Of a stretch of 64,000 nucleotides of DNA, positions 19,396-27,890 are shown piece by piece (position 1 is the first letter of the stretch; each line of letters opens with the position of its first letter). The position numbers and the translations under genes are program-made. The notes below the pieces were generated by a model. The model did no database searches, was not told the origin of the DNA, and worked only from the letters and a program-made list of their open reading frames with translations. Origin of the DNA: Clostridium massiliamazoniense (GTDB taxonomy: Bacteria > Bacillota > Clostridia > Clostridiales > Clostridiaceae); the NCBI RefSeq assembly GCF_001403635.1, contig NZ_LN879468.1, forward strand, positions 868,001 to 932,000. Reading direction: 5' to 3'.

Positions 19396-19586
19396 TATAC
19401 ATCTTGATTTCAATTTTTTTCCTATTTTTTTCTTCCTATTTTTTATTTATATATCAAAAAAACTTTTATTTTTTTCTTTTATTAAAATAAAAAATACAAC
19501 AAAAAAAAATTATTAAAATTATTTGCTGAATAATAAAATAATTTTTTATTTCTAAATATTAAATTTATAGAATATATATTTAAAAT

Positions 19587-19632
19587 AAAAAAAGAGCATG
19601 TATCTTACCCCTTAGATACATACTCTTTTTTT
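19587..19632 (-). terminator. Bidirectional-looking terminator downstream of ftsZ
   Basis: Hairpin AAAAAAGAG(C)ATGTATCT paired with AGATACAT(A)CTCTTTTTT. Run of A on one side and T on the other allows use on both strands. On the minus strand it ends the ftsA-ftsZ transcript after repeat copy A. Confidence 0.85.
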
Positions 19633-19640
19633 TCATTTTT

Positions 19641-19770
19641 ATCTGATAACTAGTGCCTGTAATATTCCAAGCTTCTATAAGTTTGAAATAAACAGACACA
19701 TATTCCTAGATGCTTCCACTAAAATTTAACTAGAATAAAACTCTATCTAAATTAAGTCTCAGCTTATCTT
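19641..19770 (-). repeat. Dispersed structured repeat, copy A
   Basis: About 130 bp, immediately after the ftsZ stop and before its terminator, so it should be in the ftsZ mRNA 3' end. Aligned with copies B to E it shares blocks such as AGACTTAATT, TGTTTAT and CTAGTTATCAG. Its stems differ from the others by paired substitutions: AATTTA/TAAATT here against AATTCA/TGAATT elsewhere, and GTGTCTG/CAGGCAC here against GAGGCT/AGCCTC in copy D. The family is not one I recognise. Confidence 0.75.
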
Positions 19771-20867
19771 CTAGTTCTTCTTAAGAATGCTGGAATACTT
19801 AAATCATCTTCGTAGATTTCTTCTTTTTTCTTCTCTTCAACTTCTAGTGTAGCTGCTACTTCTTTCTTAACTTCAACTTTTTCTTCTTTAATACTCATCA
19901 TTTTATTTTGAGTTTCTCTATCAAAGCCTGTAGCTATAACAGTAATTCTTATTTGATCCTTTAATGATTCATCAATAGCAGTACCAAATATTATGTTCGC
20001 ATCTGGATCTGCTGATTCTTGAACGATTTCTGAAGCTTCATTTATTTCAAATAAACTTAAATCTGCTCCTCCTGTTATGTTTATAAGAACCCCTGTAGCT
20101 CCTGTTATTGAAGTTTCAAGTAATGGTGAACAAATAGCTTCTTCTGCTGCATCCTTTGCTCTTGAATCTCCTGATCCTGTACCAATTCCCATATGTGCAA
20201 GACCTTTATCTACCATTACTGATCTAACATCCGCAAAGTCTAAGTTTATTAAACCAGGGTTTGTAATAAGGTCAGATATACCTTGTACACCTTGTCTTAA
20301 TACATCATCAGCCTTTTTAAATGAATCTAATAAAGTTGTCTTTTTATCAACCATATTAAGAAGTCTTTCATTTGGAATAGTAACTAAAGTATCAACTTTT
20401 GCTTTAAGGTTTTCTATACCCATTTCTGCGTGTTTCATTCTTCTTCTACCTTCAAATGGGAAAGGTTTTGTAACTATACCAACTGTTAATATCCCCATTG
20501 ATTTTGCAATTTCTGAAACAACAGGAGCTGCTCCAGTACCAGTTCCGCCGCCCATACCAGCAGTAATGAATACCATATCTGCACCTTTTATTGCTTCTGT
20601 TATTTCATCTAAACTTTCTTCTGCTGCTTTTTTTCCTATTTCAGGATCTGCTCCAGCTCCAAGACCTTTAGTTAATTTATCACCTATTTGAATTTTATGA
20701 GTTGCATGTGAAAGCATTAAAGCTTGTTTATCAGTATTGATTGCAATAAACTCAACATCTTTAAGACCTTCCATTATCATTCTATTGACAGCGTTACTTC
20801 CTCCGCCACCACATCCTATTACTTTTATATTAGTAAAATCTTGCATATCTACATCAAAATCTAACAA
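19764..20867 (-). CDS. ftsZ: Cell division GTPase FtsZ
   Basis: Tubulin-like GTPase that forms the division ring. The 367 residues contain [17 protein letters not shown] near 14-30, the tubulin signature [10 protein letters not shown] (about 104-113), NLDFADVR, a variable linker and the C-terminal binding peptide [11 protein letters not shown]. The start is TTG with AGGAGG seven bases upstream. It follows the ftsA-like gene by 14 bp. Repeat copy A begins at its stop codon. Confidence 0.97.
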   Translation of the reverse strand: MLDFDVDMQDFTNIKVIGCGGGGSNAVNRMIMEGLKDVEFIAINTDKQALMLSHATHKIQIGDKLTKGLGAGADPEIGKKAAEESLDEITEAIKGADMVFITAGMGGGTGTGAAPVVSEIAKSMGILTVGIVTKPFPFEGRRRMKHAEMGIENLKAKVDTLVTIPNERLLNMVDKKTTLLDSFKKADDVLRQGVQGISDLITNPGLINLDFADVRSVMVDKGLAHMGIGTGSGDSRAKDAAEEAICSPLLETSITGATGVLINITGGADLSLFEINEASEIVQESADPDANIIFGTAIDESLKDQIRITVIATGFDRETQNKMMSIKEEKVEVKKEVAATLEVEEKKKEEIYEDDLSIPAFLRRTRR

Positions 20868-20881
20868 AATAACTCCTCCTT

Positions 20882-22138
20882 CTAGAATATATCACCTAAA
20901 AAACCTAATACTTTTGATAACTTTCCTTTGTTTTCCTTTGAATCTTTATCTTTAAATATTGTATTTTTAGAAACTATTTCTTTTGCTTTATTGTATGTTA
21001 CAATTGAAAATACATCTTTTTTATATAATAATTTTAACCTATCATATACCTCTTTAACAATAGCATTTGACATAATTGTTGAATAAATTTCAAGATTTAG
21101 TTCTTCTTTCGTAAAAATAACTATGTTTTTATTAAAAACTCCTTCTAAAAAGGCTTTTATATTTTCAAAATTAACTATTCCTTCTCCTACAATAATTACA
21201 TTATCTATTCTATCATAATCCACAGATGTTTCTATAGTTTTTTTTATGTAACTTGTAATTTCCTCTAACCTTGCGTTTATTACTTCATATAATAAAGTAG
21301 CTTCTATCTTTTCATTTTCAATCTCTATCTTCCCAAAATTATTTCTGATTGTAATGAAATTCACACTATTTTCTACTTTTATTGCTTCTGCTTTATCTTC
21401 TTTTATTTTAGTTACTATAGCTATATCTTTCGTTATATCCCTAGCCCCTAGTGGTACAGTAGATATTTTCTTTATTTTATTTTTAAAGAACATTCCAACT
21501 TCAACCTTTTCAGCTCCAAAGTTTATTATTACATTATTTTGTTCTTTTATTTCATCTTCCATTAATAAATACTTATTTAAAGCATCTATAGCTAGTATAA
21601 AGCCATTAACATTAATCCCTAAACTCATAATGGCCTTTTTTATATCTGCAATAAAATCTTTTTTACATACAATTAAATTTAATTCAACTTCTAGTAATTT
21701 AGATTTCATTCCTAATGGATTTTCTATGTAGCCACTTTCTGTAGTGTAAAAACTCTTAATTATTGCATCTGCAATGCACTCATCTTCTTTAAGCTCAGTA
21801 GATTTCCCATTTAAATAAGCTTTTTCAATTTGCTCTTTTTCAATACTTCTGTTTTTATCTAAAGTATAACTACCTTTACTTTCCACAATTCGTATATCTT
21901 CTGTTGATAATGCAATATATAAGTCTGATATTTTCTCTTTAGTAGCTTTTTTTAACTTTTCTATAACTTCCCCTATAGAGTTTACAAGTAATTCTAGGTC
22001 TTCTATTTTCCCTCTTTTTACTCCTTTAGACTCTACAATAGCTGAAGCTATTATTTTATTTTCTCCAAATTCATTTTTAGACATAGTAGCTGTTAAATAT
22101 TTATTCCCTATACTTAAGGCAACTATTTTCTCATTCAC
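20882..22138 (-). CDS. ftsA: Divergent FtsA-like cell division protein
   Basis: Actin-fold partner that would tether FtsZ to the membrane. The 418 residues give FtsA/SHS2-like architecture, and the C-terminus ([13 protein letters not shown]) looks like the amphipathic membrane-targeting helix. The nucleotide motifs are eroded: phosphate-1 reads SIGNKYLT rather than DIGT, phosphate-2 reads [11 protein letters not shown] rather than VDIGGGTTDI, and the adenosine loop reads VGEGIVN rather than GGGA. ATP binding is therefore doubtful. The start is GTG with GGAGG nine bases upstream. It lies 14 bp before ftsZ, supporting the role. Confidence 0.8.
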   Translation of the reverse strand: MNEKIVALSIGNKYLTATMSKNEFGENKIIASAIVESKGVKRGKIEDLELLVNSIGEVIEKLKKATKEKISDLYIALSTEDIRIVESKGSYTLDKNRSIEKEQIEKAYLNGKSTELKEDECIADAIIKSFYTTESGYIENPLGMKSKLLEVELNLIVCKKDFIADIKKAIMSLGINVNGFILAIDALNKYLLMEDEIKEQNNVIINFGAEKVEVGMFFKNKIKKISTVPLGARDITKDIAIVTKIKEDKAEAIKVENSVNFITIRNNFGKIEIENEKIEATLLYEVINARLEEITSYIKKTIETSVDYDRIDNVIIVGEGIVNFENIKAFLEGVFNKNIVIFTKEELNLEIYSTIMSNAIVKEVYDRLKLLYKKDVFSIVTYNKAKEIVSKNTIFKDKDSKENKGKLSKVLGFLGDIF

Positions 22139-22268
22139 TCTTTGTTACCTCCCAATTCCGAATAATAATTGACTTAACCTTTAGATTAAATCTACATAAG
22201 ATTTATAAAAAAAATTCTTATTAATAAGTACTACTAAATAAAAAGAGTTTTTATTTTATTAAAATAAC

Positions 22269-22300
22269 TTTAGCTGACTAAAATACTTCAGCCAGCTAAA
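22269..22300 (-). terminator. Probable terminator after pilT
   Basis: Inverted repeat TTTAGCTG/CAGCTAAA, directly after the pilT stop. The U tract on the minus strand is interrupted, so efficiency is uncertain. Confidence 0.45.
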
Positions 22301-22303
22301 ATT

Positions 22304-23356
22304 TTAATAAAGTATCATTCTACTTAACATCTCTCTATCAACTGAAAAACCTAATGCTGTTTCTGATGTTATAATTTTCTTTTTATATAACTCAGCTAAA
22401 GCCATATCCATGGTCTTCATTCCATATTTACTTCCAGTTTGTACAGCTGATTCTATTTGATGTGTTTTCCCTTCCCTCACAAGATTTTGAATAGCTGGAG
22501 TTGAAACCATTATTTCTAATGCAGCAACTCTACCACCACTTGTTGTTGGCATTAATTGTTGAGAAATAATGCCTTGTAATACAGTTGATAACTGTATCTT
22601 TATTTGTTGTTGTTGATGTGGTGGGAAAACATCTATTATTCTATCTATAGTTTTAGAAGCACCAATTGTATGAAGTGTTGAAAATACTAAGTGGCCTGTT
22701 TCTGCTGCTGTAATAGCAATTGATATAGTCTCTAAGTCTCTCATTTCCCCTACTAGGATTACATCTGGATCTTCTCTTAAAACTGATTTAAGAGCTCTTG
22801 CATAGCTCACTGTATCTTTGCCAACTTCTCTTTGATTTACAACACATTTATTATGTTTATGTAAATACTCTATTGGATCTTCTAATGTTATTATATGAGC
22901 ATCTCTTGTATTATTTATTTCATTTATCATTGCAGCAAGAGTAGTACTTTTTCCACTTCCTGTTGGACCTGTTACAAGTACCAAACCTCTTTTTTTCTTA
23001 GTTAACTCTCTTAATATTTCAGGATGCTTTAATTCCTCTAATGTAGGTATTTTAAGTGTAATCACCCTTATTGCTAATGCTGTACTATTTCTTTGTTTAA
23101 AAACATTAACCCTAAATCTTCCTACACCTTTTGCTGAATAAGAAGTATCAAATTCTCCTGATCTTCTATACTCATCATAAAATTCACCTAAAATTTGTTT
23201 GGCAAACTCTTCTGTATCTGATGGAGTCAGTGAGTCTTCACCTAATTTGTGTAATGTACCGTTTATTCTTATTACTGGTGGCACACCAACTGTTAAATGC
23301 AAATCTGATGCTTTTTCTTCTACTGTTACTTTTAGTAATTCATTTAAATTAAACAT
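22304..23356 (-). CDS. pilT: Type IV pilus retraction ATPase PilT
   Basis: Hexameric AAA-like ATPase that depolymerises type IV pili for twitching or gliding motility. About 350 residues from the ATG at 23356, which GGAGGGG precedes; a Met four codons earlier overlaps that site. Motifs are the N-terminal PAS-like region (SDLHLTVGVPPVIRINGTLH), Walker A GPTGSGKSTTLAAM, the Asp box ITLEDPIEYLH, Walker B ILVGEMRDLETI and the His box TGHLVFSTLHT. No other pilus genes are here, so it acts with pilins encoded elsewhere. Confidence 0.94.
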   Translation of the reverse strand: MFNLNELLKVTVEEKASDLHLTVGVPPVIRINGTLHKLGEDSLTPSDTEEFAKQILGEFYDEYRRSGEFDTSYSAKGVGRFRVNVFKQRNSTALAIRVITLKIPTLEELKHPEILRELTKKKRGLVLVTGPTGSGKSTTLAAMINEINNTRDAHIITLEDPIEYLHKHNKCVVNQREVGKDTVSYARALKSVLREDPDVILVGEMRDLETISIAITAAETGHLVFSTLHTIGASKTIDRIIDVFPPHQQQQIKIQLSTVLQGIISQQLMPTTSGGRVAALEIMVSTPAIQNLVREGKTHQIESAVQTGSKYGMKTMDMALAELYKKKIITSETALGFSVDREMLSRMILY

Positions 23357-23406
23357 GCTCCCCTCCATTAGGATCTATTTCTTAATAGTAAAATAAACAA
23401 AAAAAT

Positions 23407-23438
23407 TTGCTTATTCTAATAAACCATAGAATAAGCAA
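23407..23438 (-). terminator. Duplicate sigK-type terminator upstream of pilT
   Basis: Perfect 12-bp inverted repeat TTGCTTATTCTA/TAGAATAAGCAA followed on the minus strand by ATTTTTTTG. It is nearly identical to the terminator after the functional sigK gene at 25287-25318. Confidence 0.85.
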
Positions 23439-23558
23439 TATACTGAAATAAATTATTTACATGTTAAAATTTTAGCTTACTATGATTTACCTAAAATAAA
23501 TTATAAACTAAAACTTTACTAATTGCTAGAGTTTTTAAAGGATTTAAAGCAATATTTA

Positions 23559-23591
23559 CTACTTCTTCAAATTAAAATTTTTTAATTTTTT
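23559..23591 (-). pseudogene. Remnant of sigK C-terminus
   Basis: Read on the minus strand, ten codons and a stop give KKLKNFNLKK. The intact sigK ends KKLFKEFNLKK, one residue longer. Upstream of this the similarity to sigK is lost. With the flanking duplicated non-coding sequence this marks an old duplication of the sigK 3' end rather than a gene. Confidence 0.65.
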
Positions 23592-23592
23592 C

Positions 23593-23811
23593 CATGTATA
23601 ATAAACTTTAAGTTTTAATTTTTAATTAGCACCTAAACACTTCGCTTCTAAATATTTCTTTATTTATACAACTTTTAGATTTTTATCCTATTTTTTCGAA
23701 TAAATTACTCTATATTATACAATTATGATATAAAAATTTTATTTTTCACTCTATATTAATAATCCGTTATATTTAATACTTATAAATTAACTTATCGTTA
23801 ATAGCATAATT
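23593..23811. other. AT-rich gene-free stretch inside the insert
   Basis: Part of the 532-base gap between pilT and the first plus-strand gene. The rest of the gap holds the left duplicated repeat and a promoter. I see no ORF with a ribosome site and no further similarity to sigK here. Confidence 0.4.
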
Positions 23812-23839
23812 TTGACAGATACTATCTCTATGTTAATAT
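23812..23839 (+). promoter_or_regulatory. Sigma-A-type promoter of the DUF4352 gene
   Basis: TTGACA (23812-23817) and TAATAT (23834-23839) are 16 bp apart, about 50 bp before the start codon. This is the only convincing plus-strand promoter I found. Confidence 0.65.
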
Positions 23840-23888
23840 TAAACAAGTAAAACTTAAATACACATTATAAAATGGAGGAAAATTTAAT

Positions 23889-24512
23889 ATGGAAGAACCA
23901 AAGAAAAAAAGTAAATTTAAAATAGGATGTTTAGGCTTTATAGGTATTATAATTCTACTATTTATTATTGTTACTATTGCTGGTGGTAACAATGAAAATC
24001 CTTCAGTAGTTAAAACACAATCTCCCTCTAATAATTCTACACCATCTCAGGTTTCCAATTTATCTTCCACTACTACAACAAAAAGTTTTAAATTAGGGGA
24101 AACTATAAAAATGGGAAATTACGATGTAACTGTAAGTAATCTTCAAAATAAAAAAAGTATAGATGATAATTATGGTAGTAATATATCTAGTACTCAAAAT
24201 AATTTTGCTATTTTTACAGTAACTTTAAAAAATAATAGTAACTCTCCTATAAGTTCTATTAATTTAGGATACCAACATGTATTTACATTATCTTCTGATA
24301 ATACTAACTACAATATTAATACCAGTGCTACAATTTCAGCTTTTACTGTAAATAATGATAATAACTCATTATCAACTGCTTATAGTGCTTTTAGTACATT
24401 AAGTCCCAATACACCTTATAGTGGATTCCTAGTATTTGAAACTGCTAAACCTATTAATCATGGTACAATAGTTGTTAATTTAGATGGTGAAACAGCAAAT
24501 ATAAACTTCTAA
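23889..24512 (+). CDS. Membrane-anchored DUF4352 (telokin-like) protein
   Basis: 207 residues: a basic N-terminus (EEPKKKSKFK), one transmembrane anchor (about 13-31), a Ser/Thr/Asn-rich linker (about 35-65), then an extracellular beta-sandwich domain starting KLGETIKMGNYDVTVSNLQ, typical of DUF4352. Such domains are common in surface and lipoprotein-like proteins of Gram-positives. The molecular function is unknown. Cys14 lies inside the hydrophobic region, but the context is not a convincing lipobox. GGAGG precedes the ATG, and it has its own promoter and terminator. It is one of two genes on the opposite strand, within a probable insertion. Confidence 0.75.
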   Translation: MEEPKKKSKFKIGCLGFIGIIILLFIIVTIAGGNNENPSVVKTQSPSNNSTPSQVSNLSSTTTTKSFKLGETIKMGNYDVTVSNLQNKKSIDDNYGSNISSTQNNFAIFTVTLKNNSNSPISSINLGYQHVFTLSSDNTNYNINTSATISAFTVNNDNNSLSTAYSAFSTLSPNTPYSGFLVFETAKPINHGTIVVNLDGETANINF

Positions 24513-24514
24513 AT

Positions 24515-24538
24515 AAAAGCCTAGTTTTCTAGGCTTTT
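24515..24538 (+). terminator. Terminator after the DUF4352 gene
   Basis: Perfect hairpin AAAAGCCTAG/CTAGGCTTTT with TTTT loop and T-rich tail, starting two bases after the stop codon. The same AGCCTAG core recurs in the terminator at 25195. Confidence 0.88.
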
Positions 24539-24750
24539 ATTTATGAACATAAATTTTCTTCCTTAATATAAGTATATATAAATTTCTACTTAAAAATATA
24601 AAAATTAAATAAATCTCTATAATTATTTCTAACCAACCATTACTGAAATAAAAATTATTTTCTTAATTTAAAATGAATAATAATTTATAACATAGATACA
24701 CTAATAAGTGTAAAGTTATTTATATAACAATAAAAAGGAGGAAAATATCA

Positions 24751-25107
24751 ATGAGTAGAAGAACAGAACTATACTTAGGTATGGCTGGTGGTATTTTAGG
24801 AATAATTGCATCAATATGGAGTGCATTCTACAATGCAGCATGGAATCTTATCTTATATCCTTATTATATATATAGTAATCATATCGCTTTATTTATAATT
24901 TCTATTATAGGTATTCTTGGAGCTTCATTAGTTCGAACACATAGTAGATGGGCTGCTACTTGTATGATTATAGCTGCTATTTTAGGATTTATTTTATCCT
25001 CAGCATTGTACTTAATACCTGCTATATTATTATTTGTAGGTGGTATAATATCACTATATAGAGGTTATGGACATGATGTAAACTGGGTACATAGACATAC
25101 TAAATAA
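24751..25107 (+). CDS. Small four-helix membrane protein, DUF4064-like
   Basis: 118 residues with four hydrophobic segments (about 8-26, 43-60, 67-85, 90-104) and an RTELYLGMAGGILGIIASIWS start typical of DUF4064-like proteins. The function is unknown. GGAGG lies before the ATG. The gene follows the DUF4352 gene on the plus strand but is separated from it by a terminator and 240 bases. Repeat copy E starts at its stop codon. Family placement is by eye only. Confidence 0.7.
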   Translation: MSRRTELYLGMAGGILGIIASIWSAFYNAAWNLILYPYYIYSNHIALFIISIIGILGASLVRTHSRWAATCMIIAAILGFILSSALYLIPAILLFVGGIISLYRGYGHDVNWVHRHTK

Positions 25108-25185
25108 TAAACGCAGACTTAATTCAGATGGAGTTTTGACTCTATCTGAATACTTAATCGCAGTTATCTAGAAACGTGAAGCTGT
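25105..25185 (+). repeat. Dispersed structured repeat, copy E (truncated)
   Basis: Shares the first 80 bp of the family in the same orientation as copy D, starting at the stop codon of the DUF4064-like gene. The first hairpin is nearly perfect (ATTCAGATGGAGT/ACTCTATCTGAAT, one G-U in RNA). The second half of the element is missing and is replaced by the gene's terminator. Confidence 0.7.
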
Positions 25186-25194
25186 AATCAGTAA

Positions 25195-25215
25195 AAGCCT
25201 AGGATTCCTAGGCTT
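25195..25215 (+). terminator. Hairpin after the DUF4064-like gene
   Basis: Near-perfect palindrome AAGCCTAGGA/TCCTAGGCTT just past repeat E. The tail is only weakly T-rich (ATCTTTATCC). Confidence 0.6.
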
Positions 25216-25280
25216 ATCTTTATCCACGCCAAGCTTTATTTATTTTATATGTTAATATATCCTCAAATAATGTAAGTCTA

Positions 25281-25465
25281 AAAAATTTGCTTATTCTAAT
25301 AAAACATAGAATAAGCAATATACTGAATAATTTATTTTCTTGTTAAAATTTTAATTTATTATACTTCATCCAAAATAAGTTTCAAACTAAAATTCTATTA
25401 TTTTTTTTTAAAATTAAAAATAATATTTTCTACTTTTTTAAATTAAATTCTTTAAATAATTTTTT
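25281..25465 (-). repeat. Right copy of the duplicated sigK 3' region
   Basis: Direct repeat of 23401-23592 that includes the end of the functional sigK gene and its terminator. Together with the left copy it encloses about 1.7 kb carrying two oppositely oriented genes. Confidence 0.8.
25287..25318 (-). terminator. Terminator of sigK
   Basis: Perfect 12-bp inverted repeat TTGCTTATTCTA/TAGAATAAGCAA with ATTTTTT on the minus strand, 110 bp past the sigK stop. Confidence 0.85.
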
Positions 25466-26128
25466 TAAAGCTTTTTTTTCTATTCTAGAAACATATGACC
25501 TTGAAATACCAAGAATTAAAGCTATTTCCCTTTGAGTTTTTACTTCACCATCTACAAGACCATACCTCATTTCTAAAATTTCCTTTTCTCTCTTTGTAAG
25601 TGCATTATTCATCTTTGAATACAATGCTTTCACTTGTAAATTATTCTCTACTTCTTCTACCACTGAATCCTCTTCACTACTCAATACATCAATAAGACAT
25701 ATTTCATTTCCTTCTTTATCCACCCCTATAGGATCTTGAAGATAAACCTCACCTTTTATTTTCTTGTTATTTCTAAAAAGCATAAGTATTTCATTTTCAA
25801 TGCATCTTGCTGCATAAGTAGCAAGTCTAGTTCCTTTTCCCAAATTAAAAGAATCTATAGCTTTTATAAGGCCTACTGTGCCTATGGATATTAAATCATC
25901 CACCTCTTTATTAGGAAAAGAATACTTCTTTACAATATGTGCTACTAATCTTAGGTTCCTTTCTATTAATATACTTTTTGCTTCTAAGTCCCCCTCTTTG
26001 AACCTCTTCAAATAATATTCTTCTTCCTTCTCATCTAAAGGTTTAGGAAATGTTGTATTTCCCGTAATATATCCAGTTAAGAATATATTATTACTTATTA
26101 CATTAATAATACTCTGTAATATGAACAT
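25430..26128 (-). CDS. sigK: Sporulation sigma factor K precursor, uninterrupted
   Basis: Late mother-cell sigma factor. The 232 residues include a hydrophobic pro-sequence (about 1-25, before NTTFPKPL) and the conserved core: [32 protein letters not shown] split over regions 2.1-2.2, [14 protein letters not shown], and helix-turn-helix ILGISRSYVSRIEK. GGAGG lies eight bases before the ATG. The gene is continuous with no skin element. Its 3' end and terminator are duplicated near pilT. Pro-sigma-K processing by SpoIVFB would be triggered by SpoIVB, also encoded here. Confidence 0.95.
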   Translation of the reverse strand: MFILQSIINVISNNIFLTGYITGNTTFPKPLDEKEEEYYLKRFKEGDLEAKSILIERNLRLVAHIVKKYSFPNKEVDDLISIGTVGLIKAIDSFNLGKGTRLATYAARCIENEILMLFRNNKKIKGEVYLQDPIGVDKEGNEICLIDVLSSEEDSVVEEVENNLQVKALYSKMNNALTKREKEILEMRYGLVDGEVKTQREIALILGISRSYVSRIEKKALKKLFKEFNLKK

Positions 26129-26191
26129 AGAATGTTCCTCCTAACAGTGCTTATTAATATAATATGATTTAAAATTTTAAAATTTCCTATT

Positions 26192-27838
26192 TTATTTATT
26201 TTTTATAAGTTCTAAAGCTATTTCTTTAAATATAGGAGCTGCACTATTTCCTCCTCCTGTACTAAAGCCTTTACTATCCTTATCTGGCATATGTGGCAAA
26301 AATACAACCATATTATAATACTTATTATTATTCTTAAAAAAACCTAAAAACCATCCGTGAGATTTTCCATTAGCCTCTGCAGTTCCTGTTTTTCCACCAA
26401 CTTCTACTCCTTCTATTTTTGCATTGATACCAGAACCATCATTAGTGGCTTTTATCAATAAATTTTTCATTACTAGTGCATCTTTTTCAGATATAACTGT
26501 CTTTTCCTCTGCTTTAAAATTTTCTACTACTTCACCATTTTGATTTTCTATACTAGAAAGAATATATGGTTTTTGATAAACTCCATTATTCACTACTGCT
26601 GATAATGTTCCTAAAACTTGTATAGGAGTTGCTAATATAGTTTGACCAATAGCGGTAATTCCTGCTGTTGATCCTTCGCCAGGTAACGCTCCCTTAGCTT
26701 CCATCCCTGTACTGCTATCTAAGTCTAAAACTTTTTCAAAATATCCTTGCTCTTTAGCAAAGTCAATTAATCTTTCTTTCCCTATTTTATTTCCTAATAT
26801 AGAAAAAACATCGTTACAAGATACTTCCATAGCTTTTTCCACAGATATTTTACCATGTATTTTTTCTTTTTTACATATATGTCCCTGACAAACATATTCA
26901 TCAGATAAAGATGTGTTTAAATACTTCTTAGCCGCTTCTAATGTTAATATTTTAAAAGTTGAACCTGGTTCATAGCCTAGTATTCCCCCTGCACCACTAA
27001 TTAAATTAGGCTCATTTTCATTTTTTTGAGCCATAGCTAAAATCTCTCCTGTTTGACCATCTGTTATGGCAACTCCAATATTAGAAAAATCCTTATATTC
27101 TTCTCTAGATAAAACTTCTCTTACAATACTTTGATAATCTTTATCTAAAGTAAGTCTAATGTTGTTATTATCTTTATTTAATTCATAATTATTATTTTCA
27201 TATATCCCTGTTAGATCTTTTTCAAAAACTTCTTTATGGTTTAAATTATTTTTTACATAATTATTTATTTTCATTTCTAAGGAATTCTCAGCCTTTTTAT
27301 AATTATCAGTTTTATTCTTAATATTAAATCCTGTGGTTTCCATAATAGTTTTTTCTATACTTCTATTATTTTTTTCTTCTATTTCATCATATTCATAAAC
27401 ATAAATTCCTTTTAGACCATTCATATCTTTTATTTGATCAAAAGCATACTCGCTTATTTCATAAGTTACATTATATTTTTTTTGTACTATATCATTCATA
27501 GAAAAGTCTTTTACTTCTTCTAATAATATATAGTTAAATGTCATGAGTTCATCTAAATTTTGATTTCTTGCATTCATGGCAAAGGTTTTTCCATTTATAA
27601 AAACCTTATATTTTCTATTATAATTATTTAAATCTTTTCCATTCCTATCTAATAATAGATAGTTATAGTTACTTATTTTTTCTTTATTTATACTATTATT
27701 AAGTTCTGTTCCTGTTACAATAGGATTGAACTTATTTTCTATGTAAGCAACCCTTATTATTAAAAAAAATAAAAGGCACATAAAAATTAATGATAATATT
27801 TTTATTCTTTTTTCTAATATATATCTTCTATTAAACAA
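26192..27838 (-). CDS. Class B penicillin-binding protein (transpeptidase)
   Basis: Membrane-anchored DD-transpeptidase that cross-links peptidoglycan. The 548 residues have one N-terminal transmembrane helix (about 11-32), a non-catalytic domain that is short for the class, and the transpeptidase domain with SxxK as STFK (293-296), SxN as SCN (340-342) and KTGT (483-486). Position between udk and sigK suggests a sporulation or elongation role, but no subfamily (SpoVD, PbpA) can be fixed by eye. The start is TTG. Its Shine-Dalgarno GGGGG lies in the 3' arm of the preceding terminator. Confidence 0.85.
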   Translation of the reverse strand: MFNRRYILEKRIKILSLIFMCLLFFLIIRVAYIENKFNPIVTGTELNNSINKEKISNYNYLLLDRNGKDLNNYNRKYKVFINGKTFAMNARNQNLDELMTFNYILLEEVKDFSMNDIVQKKYNVTYEISEYAFDQIKDMNGLKGIYVYEYDEIEEKNNRSIEKTIMETTGFNIKNKTDNYKKAENSLEMKINNYVKNNLNHKEVFEKDLTGIYENNNYELNKDNNNIRLTLDKDYQSIVREVLSREEYKDFSNIGVAITDGQTGEILAMAQKNENEPNLISGAGGILGYEPGSTFKILTLEAAKKYLNTSLSDEYVCQGHICKKEKIHGKISVEKAMEVSCNDVFSILGNKIGKERLIDFAKEQGYFEKVLDLDSSTGMEAKGALPGEGSTAGITAIGQTILATPIQVLGTLSAVVNNGVYQKPYILSSIENQNGEVVENFKAEEKTVISEKDALVMKNLLIKATNDGSGINAKIEGVEVGGKTGTAEANGKSHGWFLGFFKNNNKYYNMVVFLPHMPDKDSKGFSTGGGNSAAPIFKEIALELIKNK

Positions 27839-27841
27839 AAA

Positions 27842-27883
27842 AACACCCCCTACTAGCTAAATACTAGCCAGTTTGGGAATGTT
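27842..27883 (-). terminator. udk terminator whose stem contains the PBP ribosome site
   Basis: In minus-strand RNA AACAUUCCC pairs with GGGGGUGUU (two G-U pairs), with an inner CTAG repeat, then a run of Us. The 3' arm carries GGGGG, the only Shine-Dalgarno for the TTG start at 27838. Confidence 0.6.
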
Positions 27884-27890
27884 TTATACA

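Larger units (their letters stand above)
23401..23592 (-). repeat. Left copy of the duplicated sigK 3' region
   Basis: About 190 bp repeated in direct orientation at 25281-25465. The first 47 bases differ at one position, and similarity decays but continues through the sigK stop and its last codons. It contains a terminator and a remnant of the sigK C-terminus. The two copies bracket the only plus-strand genes in the window. Confidence 0.8.

Noticed and set aside
25430..26128. Possible skin (sigK-intervening) element
   Set aside because: sigK is continuous from start to stop with all regions in frame; no recombinase gene is present in the window apart from the XerD-like gene 22 kb away.
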